Assembly: GCA_033762075.1 (NCBI GenBank)
Contig: JANRLY010000017.1
Span: forward strand, 24,355-88,354
Source of the DNA: VFKI01 sp033762075
GTDB lineage: Bacteria > Pseudomonadota > Gammaproteobacteria > DSM-16500
Direction: 5' to 3'
Length of the DNA stretch: 64,000 nucleotides
The stretch's first letter is position 1, and every line of letters begins with the position of its first letter. Under the pieces are notes generated by a model. The model was not told the origin of the DNA. It ran no database searches and worked only from the letters and a program-made list of their open reading frames with translations. Position numbers and translations under genes: made by a program. Shown here piece after piece: positions 51,559-60,352 of this stretch.

Positions 51559-51735
51559 AAATCCCCCTCAATCCCCCTTTTTCAAAGGGGGAAGCTTTAA
51601 CAGCATTAAGGCCTCCCCCTTTAGCACAGAAAACTTCCCCCTTTGGAAAAGGGACAGCACAGAAAACTTCCCCCTTTGGAAAAGGGACAGCACAGAAAGC
51701 TTCCCCCTTTGAAAAAGGGGGATTGAGGGGGATTT
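51559..51735. repeat. 177-bp element with perfect 39-bp terminal inverted repeats and internal 33-bp repeats
   Basis: Arms at 51559-51597 and 51697-51735 are exact reverse complements (outer end AAATCCCCCTCAATCC). The interior holds two copies of a 33-bp unit (CACAGAAAACTTCCCCC... GGAAAAGGGACAG) near 51625 and 51658, themselves decayed versions of the arm. Same family as 40788-40961. No ORF. Confidence 0.88.
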
Positions 51736-51934
51736 AATCAAATCTCTTTTGTAAGCCATTGACTACAACTCTATTACGAAAATATCAATCCAAGCAGACA
51801 GTGATTAACGTTTTACACTGAGAATGTATACATAACATATTGAATTTACTATTAAATAATGATTTAACGTTTTGAAAAGCAACAATCATGCCAATGAATG
51901 TCATAGCATCACAAAAAGCTGTTCTGTAGACTTT
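51736..51934. other. AT-rich non-coding region upstream of the sRNA
   Basis: No credible gene. TGATTAACGTTTT (51802-51814) and TGATTTAACGTTTT (51860-51873) form a direct repeat 58 bp apart that could be a regulator site for the small RNA downstream. I found no consensus sigma-70 promoter; a weak -10 may lie near 51927. Confidence 0.5.
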
Positions 51935-52078
51935 CTGGGTGGTTATGGATGACCACACTGCACTAAAGGACTTATGCAAACCACTCCTCGTTTTGTGTAT
52001 TCAGGGAGGAACATCTGGCAAGGATTGCCACCTGAGTAAACACAAAGACGGCACCTCCAAGGGCCGTCTTTTTTTTGT
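51935..52078 (+). ncRNA. Candidate CsrA/RsmA-sequestering small RNA (RsmY/RsmZ-like)
   Basis: Three hairpins each display GGA, the CsrA/RsmA recognition core. Hairpin 1, GTGGT-TATGGATG-ACCAC (51939-51956). Hairpin 2, stem 51959-51966/51972-51978 with loop AGGAC. Hairpin 3, TGTGT..TCAGG outer stem (51994-52005 with 52031-52044), AGGA in a bulge (52007-52010) and an inner TGGCA-AGGAT-TGCCA hairpin (52016-52030). A strong terminator follows at once. No ORF of note; the reading frames present cross the terminator. In Legionella and Pseudomonas such RNAs relieve CsrA/RsmA repression in response to GacA/LetA. The 5' end is estimated. Confidence 0.68.
52044..52078 (+). terminator. Intrinsic terminator of the sRNA
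   Basis: AAAGACGGC (52044-52052) pairs with GCCGTCTTT (52063-52071), with an inner CCT/AGG pairing, and is followed by a run of about eight T. Strong Rho-independent terminator for plus-strand transcription; the minus strand has no T-run. Confidence 0.93.
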
Positions 52079-52079
52079 G

Positions 52080-52502
52080 TTATTTTTTCAATTGAAAATC
52101 GGGATCAAAATCTTCATCTTTTCCTTCAGACTTCTCTTTGTCGCTAGATCTGAAAAACCCTTGTGTTGACGTGATTTGTGCTGGTTGCTCTAATTCAATG
52201 CCATCAAATGCACCTGGTTCTTTACGTTGTAATTCTCCAATAAAGATTTTTTCTGCTGCCTTAAATAATCGATTATATTCATTAAACGTCTCTGGAATTA
52301 ACGTTTTGTGAGATAATTCACGTATCTTGCTTTCAATGACTTCGAGTCTTTGAATTGCATTTTCTAACTCAAAGGGAAAAGGATGCGCCTCATCTTTACA
52401 AATAAATGTAATGCTCTCTGCAATGAGCTTCGCTGAATCTCTACATTTTTTTTGAAATGCAGCTTCATCCATGTGTTGAACATTATTTTTTGAATCTGGC
52501 AT
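52080..52502 (-). CDS. Hypothetical effector-like protein, 140 residues
   Basis: A helical, acidic protein with a Lys/Glu/Asp-rich C terminus (FFRSSDKEKSEGKDEDFD) that resembles the E-block translocation signal of Dot/Icm effectors. No recognised domain. It lies 23 bp after the 1065-residue coiled-coil gene on the same strand and ends beside the convergent sRNA terminator. Effector status is inferred from composition and neighbours only. Confidence 0.7.
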   Translation of the reverse strand: MPDSKNNVQHMDEAAFQKKCRDSAKLIAESITFICKDEAHPFPFELENAIQRLEVIESKIRELSHKTLIPETFNEYNRLFKAAEKIFIGELQRKEPGAFDGIELEQPAQITSTQGFFRSSDKEKSEGKDEDFDPDFQLKK

Positions 52503-52525
52503 ATCACTACTCCTCGCTTAGCTTA

Positions 52526-55500
52526 TTACATACTTGGCTTTCTTGGAGAATAATCATCATCCTTTGGACTATTATCCTGAAGGTTAGAACTCTCAACTTT
52601 CTTTTCTTCCAATTTTCCATGCGGCCATTCACGAACTGGTTCACTATTAAATCGTTGTGCTTTTTGGGAACTATCTGTTAAATGTTCATATGCAGATTCT
52701 AATTGATGTATTGCACCATGCATTTGGTCTTCGGCTGTCGTTCTTCTAAAAATAAAACCGCTTCTTTGCTCTGCTCTTGACTGCACAAGTTCTTCTTGAA
52801 TGATACGCTGCGCTTCGCCGGGAGATATTTCATTATTTGCGAGTTGAGTTAGCGTTTTATTAATATTGTCACGATGTCGTTCTAAGTGATCAATTCTCTT
52901 TAGAAAATCCGCAGCTTTAGCTGGTTCATCTTTCATTTTTTCCTTCAAATGCTTAATTGAATAATTAAAAGCGCCATAGTCACTATTTACCAAATCTTTA
53001 ATCGCATCCATATAAACAAAAATAGGTTTGCGAGCAATCTCTACTCCTGCTGCATGAATATCAGGCTTATAGTGACTACTTTTTTCACTCGAGAATACAC
53101 GTCTTGCCTTATCGAACTCTTGATCATTTTTAGATTCTTTCATAGCAGAAATGGATTTTTGTATATTCTCAATATAATCCTGTATTCTTTTTTGCGAATA
53201 AGATCCTAATTGACTTTGATCTAATTCTGAAATAAATTGTTTAACTTCTGCTAAGTGTGTTTCAGCATCTCGCAATTGCTTTTGTCTACCTTCATCTAAC
53301 TCGGGAATAGCTTTCTGTGCTTCTAAATCACGATCAGCTTTTTTTGACAATTGATCGATAAAAATAGATTCTACCGTCTTTAAATGATCATCTATTTTCC
53401 TTAACGTACTCTCTAAATCCGTTACCTTAGAATAAGGAATTCTTTCAATCTCTTTTTGTATTTTTTCAACTTCGTCAATTGCATTTTTTAATTCGGGGGA
53501 AGGAGACGATTTATAACCTTCTTTCATCGCTTTTATAATAGTTATAAGTTTTTCGGAAGCTTCCACGCATTTTTTGCTAACTTCATCGAGTGGATCATCA
53601 CTTTTTGAACCTTTATGCGTAGGAACTGCATCAATCGATTTAAGAATCTCAGTTAACTGATGCTCTTCTACTGAACTATTTTTATATGTCTGTATTTCGC
53701 TCTCAATATTTTTAGTTAACCAATCTTTTAATTTTACTCTGATTTCTATTATATCTTTTGCATTCATTTGATGGTCTTTTACAAACTCATCTATTGAGCC
53801 ATATTTATTATTCAATCTTTTTAATATATCTGGATATTCTTTTTCTAGCTTTTGCAATAGTTTCTCAAATGGCTCTACTGCTATTTTATAAAATGGATTT
53901 TCATTAACAAGGCGCTTAAAGTTTCTGTCGCGCTCAAGAATCACTGATTTATCTTGGGACATTAATTGCATTATTTCTTCATCTGATTTTGGCACAGAAT
54001 TTTCTAATTTTTGCTTCCACGCACGTTCTTCTTTTGCGTCAAATCCTGCTCTTTCCATTTTCTGAATACGCTCATCAGCTAATTGAATAGCTTTGTTAGC
54101 AGATTCTACAAATTTTTCTACAATTTTAATTCGTGGATCATCTTTACGTTTCTGAGCTTTGTCTTCAAGCTGGCTTAAGTCCGCATCTTTAACTTCATCA
54201 TCAAATTCAAAATATAATCCTTTATCCGTTCTAATAAAATCTACAGGTTGATTACCCTCAAATGTTGGAATAGAAGATTCGCCAGATACTTCTTTTGCAG
54301 CGTTCCTGTCTCTTTGCCATTTATCAAGATCTGCATCCAATTGATCATCATCTGATTGAATATATTGCTGGCCGTTCTCTTCTATAATATCCTGCGGCCC
54401 CTTTGCCTCTCTCGGAGCATCTGCTTGTTGTGCTGCAGCTTCTTCAGCATCAAACTGTGCAAAAGCATGCTTCACTTGGGCTTTTGCAATTTCATCTGCA
54501 TAAGCTTTGTTTTCCAAAATATTATCTTGAGCAGCTGCTTTTTCAACAATAGCGCTATCTAAATCATCTGCTGCCTTCTCACGTGATGACATAATCATCG
54601 TGCTATCAAAGCTATCATCTTCAGTAGCCTCTGATTTTTGATCTTCTTCACTTTCACGCGAAAGAGGTGTCGATGGAGCGCTTGTATTTCTAGATTCTAT
54701 TGATTCAGAAATAGATCCTTCGTCAGAATTAGATTGAGACTTGACTTCTTTATGCTCAGGAGGCTTGCTTTTTAATACCTCAATCTCTCTCAATATAATT
54801 TGCTCGTACATTTTTTCTTTACGAGCCAAGTCTAGATATATTCTTTGAATTTCATTTTTATCTTTTTCAATATTTTTCTTATCATAGTTTTTCTGTAGCA
54901 TTCTGAGAATAATTGAAGATATCATATTTTCTGCATTCTTGATTTCCCTATTAAACTCATTAATTTCATTAGCAATTTTATCTGACTTATCATATCCGTC
55001 TTTTTTGCAGTCATTTACAAGGTTATCAAATTGATCGAGTGATTTTGTTGTTTCATATGGAATAGAAACATCAGGCTGTTTCTCAACAATAAATTTTGAC
55101 CTGAAAATTCCCCTTTTTTCTTCCACATTATAAGATTCGAAGTTTTTACTTACCTCAAATGAAGGCGGGTCAGAAATATTTATTCTATTTGCAATTTCGG
55201 CAAACTTACTCTCTATGTCAGTTTTTAAATCGACTATAGGTTTTTCGATTTCTTTATACTTGTTATATTCACGTTGGCGTCTTGCTAAATCATCAAATCC
55301 TTCTTGGTGCTTTTTTCTCTCTTCCTCTGGCAGTCGTAAAAATGCTTTCATTGCTGCATTAATATAATTCTCACTTGGTGCATCTCTATGAGCAGCATCA
55401 GCTATCTCTCGCAAAAATGGGTCATTAATATCATTTAGAGTGGGTAGTTTTACATTTTGCTTTTTCATTACCCCAGTAATGCTATTTAGAATTCTTCCAA

Positions 55501-55723
55501 GACCACCGGCTATATTTTGTAGTTTTTCTAAATCATCTGTATCTTTTAAATCTTGCTCTAGCTTTTCCAATCTCTCTTGAAATGATTTTAAGTTTAATGA
55601 TTCAGGTGAATCCTGTATCAATTTTAGCGCTCTATGGATATATTCGAGCATGCCTTCTTTATCATTAGGCATCATCGATATTTCATCGATAAGCTCCTTA
55701 TACATTTCATTTGGCGTTTTCAT
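52526..55723 (-). CDS. Large coiled-coil effector-like protein, 1065 residues
   Basis: Almost entirely helical with long heptad-type stretches rich in Glu, Lys and Gln, split by a disordered acidic/Ser-rich segment at about residues 330-440 (SNSDEGSISESIESRNTSAP). No membrane segment or signal peptide. The C terminus is hydrophilic with a Glu cluster (KLEEKKVESSN) and ends in SPRKPSM, compatible with a type IV secretion signal. It sits between the SidE-like gene and a 140-residue effector-like gene. GGTGGA lies upstream of the ATG. No enzyme motif found. Confidence 0.75.
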   Translation of the reverse strand: MKTPNEMYKELIDEISMMPNDKEGMLEYIHRALKLIQDSPESLNLKSFQERLEKLEQDLKDTDDLEKLQNIAGGLGRILNSITGVMKKQNVKLPTLNDINDPFLREIADAAHRDAPSENYINAAMKAFLRLPEEERKKHQEGFDDLARRQREYNKYKEIEKPIVDLKTDIESKFAEIANRINISDPPSFEVSKNFESYNVEEKRGIFRSKFIVEKQPDVSIPYETTKSLDQFDNLVNDCKKDGYDKSDKIANEINEFNREIKNAENMISSIILRMLQKNYDKKNIEKDKNEIQRIYLDLARKEKMYEQIILREIEVLKSKPPEHKEVKSQSNSDEGSISESIESRNTSAPSTPLSRESEEDQKSEATEDDSFDSTMIMSSREKAADDLDSAIVEKAAAQDNILENKAYADEIAKAQVKHAFAQFDAEEAAAQQADAPREAKGPQDIIEENGQQYIQSDDDQLDADLDKWQRDRNAAKEVSGESSIPTFEGNQPVDFIRTDKGLYFEFDDEVKDADLSQLEDKAQKRKDDPRIKIVEKFVESANKAIQLADERIQKMERAGFDAKEERAWKQKLENSVPKSDEEIMQLMSQDKSVILERDRNFKRLVNENPFYKIAVEPFEKLLQKLEKEYPDILKRLNNKYGSIDEFVKDHQMNAKDIIEIRVKLKDWLTKNIESEIQTYKNSSVEEHQLTEILKSIDAVPTHKGSKSDDPLDEVSKKCVEASEKLITIIKAMKEGYKSSPSPELKNAIDEVEKIQKEIERIPYSKVTDLESTLRKIDDHLKTVESIFIDQLSKKADRDLEAQKAIPELDEGRQKQLRDAETHLAEVKQFISELDQSQLGSYSQKRIQDYIENIQKSISAMKESKNDQEFDKARRVFSSEKSSHYKPDIHAAGVEIARKPIFVYMDAIKDLVNSDYGAFNYSIKHLKEKMKDEPAKAADFLKRIDHLERHRDNINKTLTQLANNEISPGEAQRIIQEELVQSRAEQRSGFIFRRTTAEDQMHGAIHQLESAYEHLTDSSQKAQRFNSEPVREWPHGKLEEKKVESSNLQDNSPKDDDYSPRKPSM

Positions 55724-55835
55724 GATGATCCACCGTTCTTAGCTCAGGCATTGCCTTCTCTGTAAGTATAGTCACGATCCTGAAAAGCGCTGGAGTATAA
55801 AATTGATTAAATTCAAAAGGTTATGATTAAGTTGC

Positions 55836-58800
55836 CTAGCTTGCTGAGGAGGGTGGTTGTGTCATCGGCTTAGTGGACTGATCTTCCGGTATATTTTCAC
55901 GGGATGACAAAGGTTCAGCTATTTGTTTGCCGTTAAGAATGTCATCAATTTTATGACATAAGTCTTGCATATGGCTGACTTCCACCTCATCGTCAAAAAA
56001 TCCAAGATCTTTGAATTTCTTTTGATGATGACTCCCTATACGCGAAGGCTCCTGATATTTATGTAATATCAATTGAATATTTCTATATTTACTGAGCATA
56101 GTTTCTAAATTTCCGCGATCAGCGATATTTAATATTTTTTTGAGTTCTTTTGCCATAGGTAAATTTTTATATGAATGATTTTTAAGTATATTGCTGATTA
56201 AGTCCATTTCAGGGGCGAGAATAAATCGAGAATATCCTGCTAACAATGTCGAATATTTTTTTCTCTCTTCTGTAAAACTACCGTGATAAAGTAAGAGTAT
56301 TTGATTTTCCATTAATTTTTTGTAATCTTGTATTAAATTCTTTGGTATAGACATATTATAATTGTGCATGGCATTAAATAAAAAAACAATATTATTAAGA
56401 CAATGATCTATTGTTAGATTTTCACGCTTATAATGGTATTTAAAGCAATCTTCAATGGCAATGATGAGTTTATTTTCTATATTTTTCATGCTCACTTCAT
56501 CTAATATTGGACAAGATGCGCAGTTTTTTTCGAGCATGGTAATCTGCTTTGCAAGATGTTCAAAAGATGTCTTTTTCACATCTTGAGATAATAGATAATC
56601 AATAATCCTAGACCTCATTTCACTGTCGATAGACATTAACTGATCTATTGACTGAATTGCAGAATTAAAATAAATTTGGTTCTTTTTTTCAAAATCTGCT
56701 TTTTTTAATTCATAATAAATAGCAGTTACCATAATGCTCTTATAATCGGGTAATAACTTGATGACATCAACATACTCTGACAACTTGTCACTTTCCGCAA
56801 GCAAACAAATTAAAGTTGCTATGGATTTTATATCGTTTTTACTCAATATGGCTTTTATAACTTTATCGCGAGGAGGGAAACGACTAACAATGCCAAAATG
56901 ATCTTCAATCAATAATAAATTGACAACCAACTCTATGTTAATCGGCAGTTTGTTTATCACATCTTTATAAATGGACTCCATATATTCTTCACGCTCAGCA
57001 TAAGTAAATACCTTGCCGCATTTTTTTAAAGATTTTGCAATTGAGTTGAGCTTGTCAGCCCAAGAAGGATCATCAAAAGATTTTACTCGTAAAATTTCAT
57101 GATTAAAGATGTCCGACAACCAATCGTCATAATTCATTCCAATGTTTTTCATGAAGTTGCTTAATGCCACGTGGTTGTCTTCTAAATAGCCAGGCAACTG
57201 CTGAGTGATCCAATCAGGAGGGAGATTTTGCAAATAGCTATATGTTGTTTGATTATCATAAATACCAATTTTATTCGCCATAATCAACAAATTAACATAT
57301 TGTTCAAGCTGACAAAATTTCGAGTGTTTGAGTGAAAGCTCTGTCCAGGAATTAAAAAATCTGCGTAATTTTTCTAATATCTTATCTGTTAATGGGAAAT
57401 CACGACTGCATAATTCATCAATGAACTCCATCGTCTCTAAAACAGAGTGAGCATTTTCTTCCATGACTGCCTTATTGATATTGACTCCAACAATAAGATC
57501 ATCATTTTCTGGAAGACTCGATTCGATTATCATTTGAAAATCTGCAATAAAAATATCTTGCGTTTGCTCGCTCACATCACAAACCGAGGAGAGCAGAATC
57601 AATTTATTATAAAAATACATTATGTCTTTAACAGACTCGATATCTTTCCTATACTGTCTTATCGAATAAACCTCGATAGCATTTCGAATGGTAGATTTAA
57701 ATTTATTTACAATTTCATTATCAAGGTACGTAAGACATTGACATTGTCTAATGATCCTCACTAGCTCATCATTTGCATCATCTTTGAGATCGTTAGAAAG
57801 TAAATCAACAATTTTATAATCATTCATATATTGTATTTTACGTGTAATGATATCAATAAACTCTTGGTGTTTTTTAATCAATATTGCCTGCTTTTTAAGA
57901 TGAATTGCTTCATTGATGTCATCTTGTATTTCTTGTGATAATAATGAATCTGCTGGAACAAACAACTCATAGTGTGTTTTTTTGTCTTTCTGCACGGCAC
58001 GATGCGTTATGTGATACATTGCCCTAACTTTGACTTCATTCAAATCAATTTTTGTCAATTCATCTAAAGCAAGGGATTTCATGTAATCTTCGCACATATC
58101 TGCCCATAAACGAGTAATATTTTCAGGAGTAAAATTTTCCTCTGGCTCCATTTTGACTTGATTATGGATTCCGGAATAATACATAATGGGCAACACAGAT
58201 TTGCCATATTTTTTTTCATAAACTACTCTAGCTTCTGCATCATTACGATCAATTTTTTGCTCATCACAATAAGTTATATAATTGTCTTCATATTGTTTTT
58301 TGTAGGCTTCACGTAAATAAATCGCTTGCAATATATGTGCGTTAGGATGAGATCTTCGATGCTTATCATTGGAGTGTGGATCATCTGTATAATAAACCGC
58401 ATCATATCGCGTCACATCATAAATAAGTTCATTTTGGCGGGTGATATGTTTATTGTATTGCGTTGAAGAGCCACCGCGTTTAAGCGTCTTTAATAATTCG
58501 TCTCTTTCGATTTGATATTGTTCCCCAGATAGGCGCGGCATATGCTTGAGATGAGACTTTTTACCAAATCCACTTGCTAAATTATCTAATGAAACACCGC
58601 TAAAGCGACTTTGATCAGGGTTCATTAAAACAAAGCCTGCATCACCATACACGCCTGCCCCTAACCCTGCCAGTGTCACTGAGCGAGATAGATTTCCTGA
58701 TTTATATTTATTGGGTTTCTTTGTTGCGGTAGGAGTTTCAATATTACGTTGCACTTTTCGCACTTCTAATTTACCTAAGGTTCCATCGCGCTTCTTCATC

Positions 58801-60212
58801 GTTTTTTTCGAAGGAAAATTAATTGAACGTATGATAATTTGACCTTCATGCAGCGCGAGATCGAGTGGAGAATCGTAATCTGTTAATGAAATCGAAGATA
58901 ACTCTTTTGTCGTTAAGAGCTTTTTCCCAAGGGCATTTAATATAGCATATTTGTTTTTTTGTTTTGCTTGAATTGACTCTTCAATAATTTGCAAAGCATT
59001 TTCTTGCTCATACTGTTGTTTAATGTGCAATTGATTATTTTTATATCCATCGCCTTGTATATCAACCAAGCTTCTCGTTTCAATAATCAATTCAGCCATT
59101 TCGTCGAATGCTAAATTATTTTCTGGTCGTGAAGCAATCTCTTTATAAAAATCAAGATATCTTGCATCAAAATGATCACGCACTCTAACAATATCCAGGC
59201 AGTCTGCATCATGAATAATTTTTTGGTAAATGTTCTTTCCTTCAACATGGTGGCTCCATGTCCAAGCAACTTCATTATCTTTATTTAAGATCAATTCAAA
59301 ATAGCCCTTTCCAGAATCGGGATCTTTATTAGCAACTGCTTCAGCGATTAATTTAGCTTTTTCGTGCGGTACATTTATTTTTTTAGTCAGATAACAATAT
59401 AGTAGAATGGCGCTTTCATGATCCCACTTATCTTCGCCGTCAGCTTCTCTCGCCGAATCATGAAATAGCATAGCAATTTGCATGAGCTTTATATCATCAT
59501 CTGTCAAATTTTTTGCATCATGATCGCCATGCTTCTTGTATAAATTAGCTAACACGGTGACATAATAAGCAGCACGAGTGACATGTTGAATACCATGATG
59601 TTTGCGTGCGATTTCAATTTCCTCTTTATCTTCTTCTGTATTTGTTTTTTTTGGGTATGGTACTTTATACATATGATTAAATGCCCATTTGACATGCATT
59701 GATAATGGATCGCCTAACCTTATTCCCTCAGTTTTTTCTTCATCATCAAATAAATTTTCTCCTAGTTTTTTTCTTTGCAACATCTCTGCGAGCGAAGGAC
59801 CCCACAGTTTATTGGCTAAACGTTTTTTTCTTCCGATAAAAACCGAAAACCCATCCGGCTCAATGAGATTACTTTCGCGAAGGTTATAATATCTTTCACC
59901 AATATCCCGAATCATATGCACTATAATTTTATAGGCATCTCCATCTTTTTTAAGATCATCTAAGAATTCAATTAATATAAGTGCGCAATCTAAATCATGC
60001 CTTTCTTTCGGAAGATATTCATAAGTGAGGAGCGCCCCTCTCAAATTGTTAATGGCTATAACATCATCCTCTTTATTTTTTTTAATAAAACTAGGATCTT
60101 CGGCAAGCTCCCTTAATGTGATTGAAATTGAACCCAGTACTTCACGGTTATCTCTTTGAGAATGATCATATAAATCGATATAACGCTGACAGAGCATAGC
60201 CGTACACTCCAA
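55836..60212 (-). CDS. SidE-family phosphodiesterase-domain protein, 1458 residues (effector candidate)
   Basis: Residues about 200-350 match the phosphodiesterase (PDE) domain of Legionella SidE effectors: HGIQHVTRAAYY (H210), IAMLFHDSARE (H251, D252), KWDHESA (E266) and KIIHDADCLDIVR (H334, D335). Those are the equivalents of the SdeA residues that process ADP-ribosylated ubiquitin. I see no mono-ADP-ribosyltransferase R-S-ExE set nor a DUB domain, so the whole family arrangement is not reproduced; the PDE-only forms DupA/DupB remove phosphoribosyl-ubiquitin. The 1100 residues after the PDE are helical with an unusual YYTDDPHSNDKHRRSHPNAH segment near 640. Single long gene downstream of topA. 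Confidence 0.82.
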   Translation of the reverse strand: MECTAMLCQRYIDLYDHSQRDNREVLGSISITLRELAEDPSFIKKNKEDDVIAINNLRGALLTYEYLPKERHDLDCALILIEFLDDLKKDGDAYKIIVHMIRDIGERYYNLRESNLIEPDGFSVFIGRKKRLANKLWGPSLAEMLQRKKLGENLFDDEEKTEGIRLGDPLSMHVKWAFNHMYKVPYPKKTNTEEDKEEIEIARKHHGIQHVTRAAYYVTVLANLYKKHGDHDAKNLTDDDIKLMQIAMLFHDSAREADGEDKWDHESAILLYCYLTKKINVPHEKAKLIAEAVANKDPDSGKGYFELILNKDNEVAWTWSHHVEGKNIYQKIIHDADCLDIVRVRDHFDARYLDFYKEIASRPENNLAFDEMAELIIETRSLVDIQGDGYKNNQLHIKQQYEQENALQIIEESIQAKQKNKYAILNALGKKLLTTKELSSISLTDYDSPLDLALHEGQIIIRSINFPSKKTMKKRDGTLGKLEVRKVQRNIETPTATKKPNKYKSGNLSRSVTLAGLGAGVYGDAGFVLMNPDQSRFSGVSLDNLASGFGKKSHLKHMPRLSGEQYQIERDELLKTLKRGGSSTQYNKHITRQNELIYDVTRYDAVYYTDDPHSNDKHRRSHPNAHILQAIYLREAYKKQYEDNYITYCDEQKIDRNDAEARVVYEKKYGKSVLPIMYYSGIHNQVKMEPEENFTPENITRLWADMCEDYMKSLALDELTKIDLNEVKVRAMYHITHRAVQKDKKTHYELFVPADSLLSQEIQDDINEAIHLKKQAILIKKHQEFIDIITRKIQYMNDYKIVDLLSNDLKDDANDELVRIIRQCQCLTYLDNEIVNKFKSTIRNAIEVYSIRQYRKDIESVKDIMYFYNKLILLSSVCDVSEQTQDIFIADFQMIIESSLPENDDLIVGVNINKAVMEENAHSVLETMEFIDELCSRDFPLTDKILEKLRRFFNSWTELSLKHSKFCQLEQYVNLLIMANKIGIYDNQTTYSYLQNLPPDWITQQLPGYLEDNHVALSNFMKNIGMNYDDWLSDIFNHEILRVKSFDDPSWADKLNSIAKSLKKCGKVFTYAEREEYMESIYKDVINKLPINIELVVNLLLIEDHFGIVSRFPPRDKVIKAILSKNDIKSIATLICLLAESDKLSEYVDVIKLLPDYKSIMVTAIYYELKKADFEKKNQIYFNSAIQSIDQLMSIDSEMRSRIIDYLLSQDVKKTSFEHLAKQITMLEKNCASCPILDEVSMKNIENKLIIAIEDCFKYHYKRENLTIDHCLNNIVFLFNAMHNYNMSIPKNLIQDYKKLMENQILLLYHGSFTEERKKYSTLLAGYSRFILAPEMDLISNILKNHSYKNLPMAKELKKILNIADRGNLETMLSKYRNIQLILHKYQEPSRIGSHHQKKFKDLGFFDDEVEVSHMQDLCHKIDDILNGKQIAEPLSSRENIPEDQSTKPMTQPPSSAS

Positions 60213-60310
60213 AAAAAGAGTTCTTTTTGAAAGTATAGGCTGAATTTTGAAAAACGAACCAGATGAAAATTGTTTAAAATCAAAAACTTAGATCAATACA
60301 CTCAGGGCGA

Positions 60311-60342
60311 GGTGGGTCAGGCACTTACTGCCGTCATCCACC
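60311..60342. other. Stem-loop after topA
   Basis: GGTGG (60311-60315) pairs with CCACC (60338-60342), with an inner GGCA/TGCC (60320-60323, 60329-60332). It follows the topA stop on the minus strand but lacks a T-run, so it is a possible mRNA-stabilising structure rather than a clear terminator. Confidence 0.45.
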
Positions 60343-60352
60343 CAATACCCTG

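Noticed and set aside
51785..51979. 64-codon minus-strand frame upstream of the sRNA
   Set aside because: No ribosome binding site, no family resemblance, AT-rich.
51939..52169. 76-codon plus-strand frame over the small RNA
   Set aside because: It runs through the intrinsic terminator into a convergent gene, and the RNA hairpins explain the sequence better.
57447..57764. 105-codon plus-strand frame inside the SidE-like gene
   Set aside because: Antisense to the long coding frame and without an independent ribosome binding site.
55836..60212. Complete SidE ubiquitin ligase
   Set aside because: PDE motifs are clear but no ADP-ribosyltransferase R-S-ExE set or DUB domain was found, so I call it PDE-only.
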